Below, one piece after another: positions 1 to 7,783 of a DNA stretch of 11,379 nucleotides (positions are counted from its first letter, which is position 1; every line of letters starts with the position of its first letter). The DNA is from Lachnospiraceae bacterium UBA7027 (lineage in GTDB: Bacteria > Bacillota > Clostridia > Lachnospirales > Lachnospiraceae). The notes under the pieces are model-generated. The model ran no database searches, was not told where the DNA came from, and was given only the letters and a program-made list of their open reading frames with translations. The position numbers and the translations under genes are program-made. The stretch lies in contig DLBG01000102.1 of NCBI GenBank assembly GCA_002494135.1, positions 1-11,379 of the forward strand, written 5' to 3'.

Positions 1-1460
1 AGCATGTCCGCCTGAATCTTCTGTGCGATTTCAAGCTCTGTACCGATACGCTCTTTTTCCGCGGTGATGTTGGTGATGTCAATAATATACTGCCTGGTTT
101 TCCGGGAAAGATCGTCAAACGCCTCCGCAAGAACCTCGATTTCATCTTTGGTTCTGTAACTGTCTTTCATTTCAAACATTTTGCCGTTCTGACCCGCTTC
201 GATGATCTCGTTCGTCATGGTTTCAATCGGCCGGCTGATTCTGGATGCAACAAATTTCGCCGTGATATATGCCATGATTAATACCACCACGGTGACAATC
301 AGAAACACCAAAACCATTTTCGATACGGTGTCCCTGTAGGTACCTCTCGAAGAGTTGCTGATTTCGTTATATTCCTGCATCATCATCTTCGTGGGCTGTT
401 CGGTATATTCCTTGTCCACCACGCTGATAACGGTCCATCCGATGGTCTCCATCGGAGAAGCCACCATGTAATAGTCTTTCCCGCCGACATTTAAAACGAC
501 GACACCGGTTTTCTCCTTCAGTCCTTTGCGGATAAACTCGCTCAGACCGCTGGTGTAGGAAGCCCAGGCATTTCTGTTTCCGTTGTTTGTTTCCACGGTA
601 AATACACCGTTGTTATCCGGCGCAACAATTACTTCCCCGTTTTTATTGATTACGGCGATAAAACTGCCTTCCGATGTCGCATCCTGTGTATATTCGAGCA
701 TCTCGTCGATATAATAATCCGCACCTACCACACCGATAAACTCACCGTTTGCATAAACGGGAGCCGTACAGGTGATACAGTACTGTCCGGTCAGGCTGTC
801 CTCTACCACACCGGAAAAAACCAGTTCTCCGGCTTCCTTGGTGGCTATGTACCAGGGGCGCTCCCTGGTCGGAAAGCTGATTAAGTTACCGTTTTTGTCA
901 TATTTAATGGCGGAGTTTTCATCCACGGTAATCAGGCATCCGTCTTCGAGCGCAATATAGCAGTCGCTTAATGTCGCGGAATTTTCATACATGGAAACCA
1001 TGGTATCGTTCATGATTACCGCGTAGGGAAGATATTCTGCCGTATACGGATCCACGCCTTCCTCGAAAATAATCTGTGCCTTGGGGATTCCGTCATCCGC
1101 CGGGTCGGGAAGCGTAATGACTCCGGGAGTAACTTTATCCCGGTCTTCAAAAATTCCCTCGGCAATACTCTGCATGGTCAGGATATTGCTTTTCAGTTCG
1201 GCAAACATATTATCCGCAATGGCAGCCTGAAGTTCGTTCTGTCTTGTAATGGACGAATCGATTACCGCTCTCATGGTATTATCCGATACTTTGGAAATGG
1301 CAATCTGCTGTTTTCCGCTCGTATTTGTGACAAGTCCCGTGAGGATTCTCGAATGGAAAAACAGAACCGAAACAAAAACGCCGATTAACAGCAAAAGGAA
1401 GAACAATACCATGATCAGGATTTTCGTTCTTAATTTACCTTTCTTACCTTTTTTCTCCAT
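1..1460 (-). CDS. dCache-HAMP sensor protein phosphatase (PP2C/SpoIIE, RsbU-like), 3' end cut off by window
   Basis: The visible 486 residues are the N-terminal part of a membrane sensor. A Lys-rich start (residues 2-13) precedes a transmembrane helix at about 14-36. An extracellular double-Cache domain follows at about 40-375, with the typical RPWY motif near 201-204 and a GVVGAD strand ending at Asp248. A second transmembrane helix lies at about 381-400 and a HAMP domain at about 400-455. The last residues, ERIGTELEIAQKIQADM, match the linker into the PP2C/SpoIIE phosphatase domain of RsbU-like proteins rather than a chemotaxis signalling domain; the catalytic domain itself lies beyond base 1. 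Such proteins usually dephosphorylate an anti-sigma-factor antagonist in response to an external ligand; that role is inferred here. The ATG at 1460 has a GGGG ribosome site 7 bases upstream, and no other in-frame ATG lies between it and an upstream stop. The gene has its own promoter after the operon terminator. Confidence 0.85.
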   Translation of the reverse strand, partial: MEKKGKKGKLRTKILIMVLFFLLLLIGVFVSVLFFHSRILTGLVTNTSGKQQIAISKVSDNTMRAVIDSSITRQNELQAAIADNMFAELKSNILTMQSIAEGIFEDRDKVTPGVITLPDPADDGIPKAQIIFEEGVDPYTAEYLPYAVIMNDTMVSMYENSATLSDCYIALEDGCLITVDENSAIKYDKNGNLISFPTRERPWYIATKEAGELVFSGVVEDSLTGQYCITCTAPVYANGEFIGVVGADYYIDEMLEYTQDATSEGSFIAVINKNGEVIVAPDNNGVFTVETNNGNRNAWASYTSGLSEFIRKGLKEKTGVVVLNVGGKDYYMVASPMETIGWTVISVVDKEYTEQPTKMMMQEYNEISNSSRGTYRDTVSKMVLVFLIVTVVVLIMAYITAKFVASRISRPIETMTNEIIEAGQNGKMFEMKDSYRTKDEIEVLAEAFDDLSRKTRQYIIDITNITAEKERIGTELEIAQKIQADM

Positions 1461-1506
1461 ACTCTTACCCCGTTTGAACAGTTTACGAATGAAACGGATA
1501 ACCCAT
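1461..1506 (-). promoter_or_regulatory. Leader of the phosphatase gene: 7-codon reading frame and hairpin touching the ribosome site
   Basis: Read on the minus strand, an AGGTGG site (1515-1510) precedes ATG at 1506, opening a frame encoding MGYPFHS with a TAA stop at 1485-1483. This frame covers the 5' arm of a perfect 6-bp inverted repeat, CCGTTT (1497-1492) with AAACGG (1475-1470), separated by 16 bases. The 3' arm overlaps the GGGG ribosome site (1471-1468) of the phosphatase. A ribosome on the short frame could open this hairpin and expose the main start. The pattern is visible in the sequence; the regulatory role is inference, and a 6-bp stem with a 16-base loop is weak. Confidence 0.3.
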
Positions 1507-1536
1507 ATTCCACCTGATTTTAATCATTAACAATTC

Positions 1537-1565
1537 ATTATACCTCAAAACAACAAAAAAAGCAC
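1537..1565 (-). promoter_or_regulatory. Probable sigma-A promoter for the sensor phosphatase
   Basis: The minus strand carries a perfect TATAAT -10 hexamer at 1542-1537. At 17-base spacing the -35 position is GTGCTT (1565-1560), which matches TTGACA poorly, and there is no TGn extension. Transcription would start near 1530, giving a leader of about 70 bases before the ATG at 1460. The poor -35 overlaps the stem of the upstream operon's terminator, so activation by another factor is possible. Confidence 0.55.
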
Positions 1566-1585
1566 CCCGAAATCCATCGGAATGC
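1555..1585 (-). terminator. Intrinsic terminator of the long operon
   Basis: On the minus strand, GCATTCCGA (1585-1577) pairs with TCGGGGTGC (1570-1562) across a 6-base loop, giving a 9-bp stem with two G-U pairs. A run of seven T follows directly (1561-1555). It begins about 20 bases after the stop codon of the FAD-dependent dehydrogenase. On the plus strand the stem is not followed by a T run, so it should act in one direction only. Confidence 0.85.
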
Positions 1586-1606
1586 CCATAAAGATTAAGA
1601 AAAAGG

Positions 1607-3313
1607 TTACTGTTCCCGTGAAAGAATTGCTTCCGCAACTTTAAGCCCGTCCATCGCGGCTGACATAATGCCGCCCGCATAGCCGGCGCCCTCTCCGCAG
1701 GGATAAATACCTCCTGCGTCGGGTGACTGGAATTCATCCGTCCGAAGAATCCGAATCGGAGCACTGGTTCTTGCTTCCACACCCGCAAGCAACGGATTCT
1801 CATCCGTATATCCCCTGATACAGGTATTAAAATATTCCATTCCCTCAATGAATGCCTGATTCATGGAATCGGGGAAAAGTTCCCGCAGGTTTGCATACAG
1901 TGCTTTTCCCTGCATTCCTTCCCGGATCATGGAAACGAATCTGTCGTTTTTGATTTCATCCGTGAGGTTTTCTTTAAAGCTTTGGTAAAACTGTACGGGA
2001 ATGGCTCCGTTTCCGAGAATGTAGGCTTTTTCTTCGAGTTTTCTCTGAAATTCCATCCCGGCTAGAATTCCCGTATATCCCATGCTTTCAAAATCCTTCG
2101 GTCCGACATTCAAAACGATGGCCGCATTGGAATAAAGGCCTTCTCTTGCTTTATTGCTCATGCCGTTGATGCACAGCCGGTTTGCTTCGGATGAAGCATT
2201 GACAACGACGCCTCCCGGGCACATGCAGAACGAGTAGACATTTCTGTCAAACGACGTTGTTTTCGCAAGTTTGTAATACGCAGTCGGCAGTTTCGGATAT
2301 TTTTCGCGATATCCCCTTCCGTACTGACTTTCGTTGATAAAATCGGCTTCATGCAGTACACGGAATCCCACGGCAAACGATTTGGCCTCCATGGAAAATT
2401 TCGCATCGTGAAGCATCTCGTATGTATCTCTGGAACTGTGACCGATGGCAAGAACCAGAGTGTCCGTTTCCAGATAATTTACGGAACCGGTCTTCTTTCC
2501 AGCTTCCCCGGAACCTTCCGAAGCACTTAAAGATGTATTCTCATAATAAACACCGGTAACTTTTCCGTTCCTGATTTCAGGCCTTGTAAATTTACTGTCA
2601 AAAAGGACTGTCCCGCCGAGGCGTTCAATCTCCGTACGCATGTTTACCACAACCCTGCGAATCACGTCGGTGCCCATATGAGCCCTTCCGTCGTAGGTGA
2701 TGTCCAAATCCGCACCGAACTCATAAAACGTCCTTAAAACGGCTTCGTTGCGTCCTGATCTGTCTTTGACGCCCGTATTCAGTTTTCCGTCGGAAAACGT
2801 ACCGGCACCGCCTTCGCCGAACTGCACGTTACAATTGCTTAACAGAGCGCCGCCTTTATGAAACGCACTGACCGCTATGATTCGCTCATCCATCCTTGAT
2901 CCGCGTTCAAGCACAACCGGATTAAGACCTGCCTTCGCAAGCGCATACGCCGCAAACATTCCGGCCGGTCCGAATCCGACGATAACGGGCTGTTTTCGGG
3001 AACTTCCCGTTTGTACGCCTGATGTATACAAAGCAGAGCTTTCTTCTTTTAATCCGGGAAACGCATACTTCTTCTCTCCCTCGGCAGGCTTTGCTCCGGC
3101 TCTTTTTATTCTCTTTTCCAGACGGGTATCATTCACCCTGAATGAAACGGTGAAATTATAGACGATTTCAGGTTTATGCCTGGCATCGATGGATTTCTTC
3201 CGAATGGTAAAATCCTTTAAATCCTCTGCCTTCACATCCAGTTTTTTACAGACGATGGAACGCAAAGCCTCCTCTTTATTCGGATCTACGGAAAGCGTGT
3301 AGGTGTAAATCAT
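1607..3313 (-). CDS. FAD-dependent dehydrogenase of the COG2509 type
   Basis: A 568-residue cytoplasmic flavoprotein whose substrate is unknown. An N-terminal domain of about 100 residues (about 1-105) precedes a dinucleotide-binding fold with GFGPAG at 113-118 and VVLERG at 133-138. The conserved family stretch NVQFGEGGAGTFSDGKL follows. The C-terminus carries the FAD-closing GIYPCGEGAGYAGGIMSAA motif. Family knowledge supports FAD binding but not a defined reaction. The frame is open back to an ATG at 3352, but I chose the ATG at 3313. It forms an ATGA overlap with the stop of the preceding flavoprotein, has GGGAG upstream, and the protein then begins MIYTYTLSVD. It is the last gene of the operon, followed by the terminator at 1555-1585. 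Translational coupling to the HI0933-like gene suggests they are made in similar amounts. Confidence 0.88.
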   Translation of the reverse strand: MIYTYTLSVDPNKEEALRSIVCKKLDVKAEDLKDFTIRKKSIDARHKPEIVYNFTVSFRVNDTRLEKRIKRAGAKPAEGEKKYAFPGLKEESSALYTSGVQTGSSRKQPVIVGFGPAGMFAAYALAKAGLNPVVLERGSRMDERIIAVSAFHKGGALLSNCNVQFGEGGAGTFSDGKLNTGVKDRSGRNEAVLRTFYEFGADLDITYDGRAHMGTDVIRRVVVNMRTEIERLGGTVLFDSKFTRPEIRNGKVTGVYYENTSLSASEGSGEAGKKTGSVNYLETDTLVLAIGHSSRDTYEMLHDAKFSMEAKSFAVGFRVLHEADFINESQYGRGYREKYPKLPTAYYKLAKTTSFDRNVYSFCMCPGGVVVNASSEANRLCINGMSNKAREGLYSNAAIVLNVGPKDFESMGYTGILAGMEFQRKLEEKAYILGNGAIPVQFYQSFKENLTDEIKNDRFVSMIREGMQGKALYANLRELFPDSMNQAFIEGMEYFNTCIRGYTDENPLLAGVEARTSAPIRILRTDEFQSPDAGGIYPCGEGAGYAGGIMSAAMDGLKVAEAILSREQ

Positions 3314-4554
3314 GCATTTTCTCCCGCCTTGCGGCCGCTCGAATATGCCCACTGAAGGTTATATCCTCCGCAGTCTCCGTCCACGTCAAGCATTTCACCC
3401 GCAAAGAAAACACCGGGTGTTTTTAAGGATTCCATATGATCACCGACCTCGGACAAAAGCACGCCGCCTCTGGTACACTGGGCCTGCGGAAATCCCGCAT
3501 GACCGGTAATCTCTATCCGGTAATGACGGATAAAATCAAGAAATCTTGCTTTATCCGTATCGGTTTCGAATGTTTCGTGATAATCCAGTTTTCTGAATTC
3601 CGAAAGAAGAAAACGGTAAAGTTTATCCGGCAGAATGCCTTCAAAGAAAAGATCCAGTTCCAGGTCTCCCAGGTTTGAAAGACGTTTCTCCAAAAAGGCA
3701 TCGTTTTCGTTTTCCCCGAGGAAGGATAAGAAATCCATTTCGAGGCAGACCGCTCTTTTTTCCTCAATCGGTCTGGTCAGACGACGGCTTACCTGAAGCA
3801 CGGGAATCCCCGAAATCCAATCCTTTGTAAACTGGATTTCCCCTTCGTTGCAGCCGGCATTTACATCATCGTAAAATCCCTTTACCCTGCCTTTTACGCG
3901 TACCCCGGCAAGTTCGTCCGTGATATGGTTTCTGACAAGCAAAGGCACCAGGGAAGGATACGTATAAGTCACGGTATGTCCGAAAGAACGTGCCAGGCGG
4001 TATCCGCCTCCGTCGCTTCCCGTGGAAGGCGCTGCTTTTCCGCCGCAGGCAAGAATCACGGAATCATAAAGATCCTCTCCGATTACAAATTTTCCTTCGG
4101 AATCGGTCTTTATTTCCTCCACCGGCGCAGAAAGCCTGAAATCAACGCCTCTTCTTTTCAGTGCCCCGAAAAGAACGTCCGTCATTTCTCCGGCACGTTC
4201 GGAAAGCGGATAAAAATATCCGTTATGTTCGCAGCTTACGATTCCGATTTCATTTAAAAACCCGGTAAACTGATTGTTTCCGTCATCGGTAATTACCTTG
4301 TCGATTAATTTTAAATCGTCTTCCAGCGCAAAAGAATCCATGAAGTCAGGCTCGGAATATCCCCTGGAATGTTCGAAATGCAAAATCGACAAATCCGCAT
4401 TCGAATAATTGCATCTTCCGTTTCCGGTAAGACGCAATTTTTTTCCGACCACTCCGTTTTTCTCATAGACAACAACGGATGTATCTTCTTTTTTCGCATA
4501 ATATGCCGCTACCAGACCTGCGGCACCGCCTCCTATAATGGCAATTCGTTTCAT
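3310..4554 (-). CDS. HI0933/YhiN/BaiN-like FAD-binding oxidoreductase
   Basis: A 414-residue flavoprotein of the HI0933 family (also annotated as BaiN or the aminoacetone-oxidase family). The FAD-binding fold opens with IIGGGAAG at 6-13 and an acidic strand end VVYEK at 28-32. The family hallmark GKKLRLTGNGRCNYSN lies at 37-52. The C-terminal 54 residues hold TRGGVLLSEV, the FAGEMLDVDGDCGGYN block and QWAYSSG, also diagnostic. Length is normal for the family. The true substrate of most members is unknown; BaiN is linked to bile-acid dehydroxylation in some gut Clostridia, but that cannot be assigned here from sequence. The ATG at 4554 starts 5 bases after the flippase stop, and its AAAGG ribosome site lies in the last codons of the flippase. 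Its own stop overlaps the next start as ATGA. Confidence 0.9.
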   Translation of the reverse strand: MKRIAIIGGGAAGLVAAYYAKKEDTSVVVYEKNGVVGKKLRLTGNGRCNYSNADLSILHFEHSRGYSEPDFMDSFALEDDLKLIDKVITDDGNNQFTGFLNEIGIVSCEHNGYFYPLSERAGEMTDVLFGALKRRGVDFRLSAPVEEIKTDSEGKFVIGEDLYDSVILACGGKAAPSTGSDGGGYRLARSFGHTVTYTYPSLVPLLVRNHITDELAGVRVKGRVKGFYDDVNAGCNEGEIQFTKDWISGIPVLQVSRRLTRPIEEKRAVCLEMDFLSFLGENENDAFLEKRLSNLGDLELDLFFEGILPDKLYRFLLSEFRKLDYHETFETDTDKARFLDFIRHYRIEITGHAGFPQAQCTRGGVLLSEVGDHMESLKTPGVFFAGEMLDVDGDCGGYNLQWAYSSGRKAGENA

Positions 4555-4559
4555 ATTTT

Positions 4560-6224
4560 TTACCTTTTAAACAGACCAAACCGCCGGAAGAACCGAAGCA
4601 GTTTGTCTCCCATCGGCAGAGCTTCAAATGTTTCCTTCGTAAATCCTTTGAATACGGTCATCAGCACCAGATAAATCACAACGGCGAATCCGATGGCGAT
4701 GATGCATGCAACCTGGAACGGAAGGAATAAGTGAAACAGTACGTAGATTAAGAACGTGATGGCGCCCATGATGAGCGAACAAAACATCGGAATGATGAAC
4801 GTACGCTTCAGCTCCTGCTTGTAATGCAGAAACTTATGAATCATAAAATGATTCAAAACGCACATAACGAGCGAAAACAGCATGTTTGCAAGAACCACCG
4901 AATATATGCCGATTTTAAATCCGCGCAGGAATAACTGCATGGAAAGCACGTTGACGGCAAGTGCGATTGCAGCGTTAATAACCGGCACATAGATTTTACC
5001 GATTCCCTGCAGAATTCCGTTGCCCAGCGTGGAAAGTGCAAAGAAAATAATCGAAAGGGTTCCGATGTAAAGCATTCTTGCCGCCATATCGATTTCGCCG
5101 TTAAACAATAAATCCACAATCGGATGACCGAGCACGGCCAGACCGACCGCACAGGGAATTGTGATAATCATCGTCACACGGATGGCCGATGCGACTTTCA
5201 TTCTTGCGGTTACGTGATCGTTCTTCGAAACACTTGCGGAAAGGGACGGCACAATTGCCGAAACCATCGCGTTTGCCAGTGCAACAGGAAGGTTGATCAA
5301 TACCTTGTATTTACCGGAATAAACGCCCATGCAGAGCGTCTTTAAATCCACTTCGCCGAGCGCATCCATATAGTGGTTGTAGGTTGACTGGTTTAAAATA
5401 CCCGAAACATTATAAATAACGGTGCTTAGAATAAACGGAACCACGGTAATTAAAATGGTGGTCATGACAACCGTCATCGATTCGGTTTTCTTTGTCGGAT
5501 CCAGTGCGATTTCCTTGGAAACACGCTTTTTGACGTAAAGCTGGTAATTGACCATGACATATAAAAGACTGGCCAGTGCACCCAGACCGCATCCTACGGT
5601 GGCACCTGCCGCACCGAGTGCCGGTGCAAAGTTTTCATCCATCATGACGTTACCGAATTTTGCGCCGATGTTAAAGAAAATCGATGCAAAAACAAGGGAA
5701 GTCGCAACCAGAATAATCTGCTCGATAATCTGGGAAATGGCGGTAACAACCATCGTTCCCTTTCCCTGGAAATATCCGCGGAAAGCACCCATTACCGCAA
5801 AAATCAGAAGAGTCGGTGCCAGCACGCGAAGCGCCATGGCCGACTTCGGTTCCCCCATGACCACGGTGGCAAGCGTATCCGCAAATACCATGACAAGGCT
5901 GCAGGAAAGGCCGCCCGAAATTAAGGCAAACAAAAGCGCACCCTTAAAATACTTCTGTGTATTCTTAATCTGCCCGCGTTCCGTTCTTGACGCAACCAGT
6001 CTTGAGATTGCAACAGGAAGGGAATACGAGGACAGCAATAAAACGATGGAATAGATTTCGTAGGCATTGGCGTAATATCCGTTGCCCATATCGCCGATGA
6101 TATTGGTTAACGGGATACGGCGAATCAGTCCGATCGCTCTTGCGACAATACCGGCTATGGCAAGGATTCCGCCCTGTAACAGTATCGAGCCGGCTATGCT
6201 TTTTGTCTGTTTCTTTTTACTCAT
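4560..6224 (-). CDS. MOP-superfamily lipid flippase (MurJ/YtgP/SpoVB-like; polysaccharide biosynthesis protein)
   Basis: A 554-residue integral membrane protein with many hydrophobic helices along its whole length, fitting the roughly 14-helix MOP/MVIN fold. The N-terminal block, with ARAIGLIRRIPL near 28-39, then SLPVAISRLVASR at 68-80 and the FRGYFQGKG loop, is typical of the SpoVB/YtgP group of Firmicutes. YtgP is the Bacillus MurJ-type lipid II flippase and is of similar length (about 544 residues). The expected role is moving an undecaprenyl-linked peptidoglycan or polysaccharide precursor across the cytoplasmic membrane. Lipid II cannot be separated from a capsule or spore-cortex substrate by sequence reading alone, so I give no symbol. 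The start has AGGA 8 bases upstream, and the gap to ybeY is 18 bases. A basic cap (SKKKQTK) precedes the first helix. Confidence 0.88.
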   Translation of the reverse strand: MSKKKQTKSIAGSILLQGGILAIAGIVARAIGLIRRIPLTNIIGDMGNGYYANAYEIYSIVLLLSSYSLPVAISRLVASRTERGQIKNTQKYFKGALLFALISGGLSCSLVMVFADTLATVVMGEPKSAMALRVLAPTLLIFAVMGAFRGYFQGKGTMVVTAISQIIEQIILVATSLVFASIFFNIGAKFGNVMMDENFAPALGAAGATVGCGLGALASLLYVMVNYQLYVKKRVSKEIALDPTKKTESMTVVMTTILITVVPFILSTVIYNVSGILNQSTYNHYMDALGEVDLKTLCMGVYSGKYKVLINLPVALANAMVSAIVPSLSASVSKNDHVTARMKVASAIRVTMIITIPCAVGLAVLGHPIVDLLFNGEIDMAARMLYIGTLSIIFFALSTLGNGILQGIGKIYVPVINAAIALAVNVLSMQLFLRGFKIGIYSVVLANMLFSLVMCVLNHFMIHKFLHYKQELKRTFIIPMFCSLIMGAITFLIYVLFHLFLPFQVACIIAIGFAVVIYLVLMTVFKGFTKETFEALPMGDKLLRFFRRFGLFKR

Positions 6225-6242
6225 TTGCAGGTTCCTGACAGA

Positions 6243-6746
6243 TTATTCTCTTTTGATACCGAGCGCATCCAGATACGCTTTCTGTTTTGCTTCCATCACC
6301 GCGGCATCCTCTTCGGTCATGTGATCGTAGCCGATTAAATGTAGCACGGAATGTGCCACCAAAAAGGCGAATTCGCGCTTTTCGGAATGTCCGTACTCTT
6401 CTGCCTGGGCAATGACTCTGTCCTTCGATATCATGATATCTCCGAGCATAAAATTGCCGGTATCGGGATTTACATTACTTTCAAATTCAGGGCTTTTATA
6501 AAACCCAAACTCTCCCGCATTCGTAAAATCAAACGCCGGGAAAGACAACACGTCCGTTTCTTTGTCAATCTCGCGGAACTCTTTATTTACGGCACGGATT
6601 CCTTCGTTATCGGTCACCGTAAGATTGATTTCGCATTCAAAAGGACAGTTCTCTTCTTTCAGAATGAACTGTGCCACTTCCCCCGAAAGTTTTTCCAAAT
6701 CAAATCCGGGCGCATATTCGGTTTCGTTATCCATGAAAACCAGCAT
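6243..6746 (-). CDS. ybeY: YbeY endoribonuclease / rRNA maturation factor
   Basis: A 167-residue zinc-dependent RNase involved in 16S rRNA 3'-end processing and 70S ribosome quality control. The catalytic zinc motif H-x3-H-x5-H is complete: His132, His136 and His142 in AHSVLHLIGYDH. The conserved NKEFREIDKETDVLSFP stretch at 54-70 supplies the usual Arg and the TDVLSFP strand, and LGDIMIS lies at 101-107. Length is normal. The ATG at 6746 abuts the phoH stop directly (TAAATG), with only AGGG about 11 bases upstream, so coupled translation with phoH is likely. A second in-frame ATG four codons later lacks a better ribosome site. Pairing with phoH is a classic arrangement, but the genes that often accompany the pair in Firmicutes (pgpH, dgkA, cdd, era) are absent here. 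Confidence 0.96.
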   Translation of the reverse strand: MLVFMDNETEYAPGFDLEKLSGEVAQFILKEENCPFECEINLTVTDNEGIRAVNKEFREIDKETDVLSFPAFDFTNAGEFGFYKSPEFESNVNPDTGNFMLGDIMISKDRVIAQAEEYGHSEKREFAFLVAHSVLHLIGYDHMTEEDAAVMEAKQKAYLDALGIKRE

Positions 6747-7772
6747 TTAATTCTTATCCCTGTTCTTTACGATTTTTGCAACGGGTGCTTTTTTCTTGTT
6801 TCTTTTGACGTTTTTCTCTTCGTATTTCTCGTATGCGTTAACGATTTTCTGCACCAGCGGATGCCTTACGACATCCCTGCCCGAAAGCTTGCAGATTGCA
6901 ATATCATCGATTCCGGAAACCACCTTTACCGCAACGTCCAGTCCGGAAACCGCATCTTTCGGCAAATCCTTCTGTGTGGAGTCACCGGTAACGATGACCT
7001 TCGAACCGTATCCGATACGGGTCAAAAACATTTTCATCTGCGCAGGCGTTGTATTCTGCGCTTCGTCCAAAATAATAAACGCATTGTCAAGCGTTCTGCC
7101 TCGCATATAGGCTAAGGGAGCGACTTCAATCAGCCCCTTTTCCGTATTCCTGATAAACGCATCCGCACCCATAATCTGATACAGTGCATCATACAAAGGA
7201 CGCAGATAGGGATCGATTTTACTTTGCATATCCCCCGGAAGAAATCCGAGTTTCTCACCGGCTTCGATTGCGGGTCTGGTTAAAATGATTCTTCCGACTT
7301 CCTCGTTTTTAAATGCCGTAATTGCCATGGCCATGGCAAGATAGGTTTTACCGGTACCTGCCGGTCCGAGTCCGAAAACAATCATGTTTTTGCGAATGGC
7401 ATCCACATACTGTTTCTGGCCAAGAGTCATTGGTTTTACGGCCTTACCGTTCACCGTATGGCAGATGACGTCACCTTCCATGGATGTTAAAACATGTTCT
7501 TTATTCTCTTTCGTCATTTCAATGCCGTAATCGATTCTCTGCTGTGTAGCCCCGACTCCTTTTGCGGACAGTTCGGTCAGTTCGGACAAAAGTGCAACAG
7601 CCTTCTTTGCCTCGGGATCTTTGCCGATAACCGACACAAAACCGTCACGGTCAATGATGGCAACATGCAGCCGGTCTTCAATTTGCTTGATATAGGCATC
7701 CCCTTCGCCGAAAATATCACGCATCTGTTCGGCAGGCATCTCAATTCTGTAAGTTACGGTTCTTTGATCCAT
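6747..7772 (-). CDS. phoH: PhoH-family ATPase (PhoH/PhoL-like)
   Basis: A 341-residue cytoplasmic P-loop protein. The N-terminal part (about 1-110) resembles the KH-like region of PhoH proteins. The ATPase domain follows with Walker A GPAGTGKT at 136-143, the TRPAIEAGEKLGFLPGD block at 165-181, Walker B IILDEAQ at 233-239, and a VTGDSTQ motif at 261-267. The GRDVVRHPLV segment at 298-307 is also typical. The protein ends in a strongly basic tail (from about 316). PhoH proteins are predicted RNA-acting ATPases or helicases, and their adjacency to ybeY suggests a joint RNA role; the exact function is not settled. The ATG at 7772 has AGAGG at 7-base spacing, 11 bases after the pdp stop. Confidence 0.94.
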   Translation of the reverse strand: MDQRTVTYRIEMPAEQMRDIFGEGDAYIKQIEDRLHVAIIDRDGFVSVIGKDPEAKKAVALLSELTELSAKGVGATQQRIDYGIEMTKENKEHVLTSMEGDVICHTVNGKAVKPMTLGQKQYVDAIRKNMIVFGLGPAGTGKTYLAMAMAITAFKNEEVGRIILTRPAIEAGEKLGFLPGDMQSKIDPYLRPLYDALYQIMGADAFIRNTEKGLIEVAPLAYMRGRTLDNAFIILDEAQNTTPAQMKMFLTRIGYGSKVIVTGDSTQKDLPKDAVSGLDVAVKVVSGIDDIAICKLSGRDVVRHPLVQKIVNAYEKYEEKNVKRNKKKAPVAKIVKNRDKN

Positions 7773-7783
7773 TCACAATCCTC

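Noticed and set aside
1..1460. Reading the partial sensor gene as a methyl-accepting chemotaxis protein
   Set aside because: The TM-Cache-TM-HAMP start fits both, but the residues after HAMP (ERIGTELEIAQKIQADM) match the lead-in to a PP2C/SpoIIE phosphatase, not the coiled-coil signalling domain.
1483..1848. 121-residue minus-strand frame
   Set aside because: It lies mostly inside the dehydrogenase gene in another frame and runs through the terminator; only its last few codons, used as the leader frame, are of interest.
3314..3352. Upstream ATG at 3352 for the FAD-dependent dehydrogenase
   Set aside because: It would add 13 residues and overlap the preceding gene by over 40 bases; the ATG at 3313 has GGGAG upstream and a typical ATGA junction.
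5548..6054. 168-residue plus-strand frame opposite the flippase
   Set aside because: It is a codon shadow of a hydrophobic-helix gene with no family motif.
6351..7115. 254-residue plus-strand frame opposite ybeY and phoH
   Set aside because: It crosses the boundary of two well-identified genes, has an unnatural Phe/His/Arg/Cys-rich composition and matches no motif; it is a shadow.
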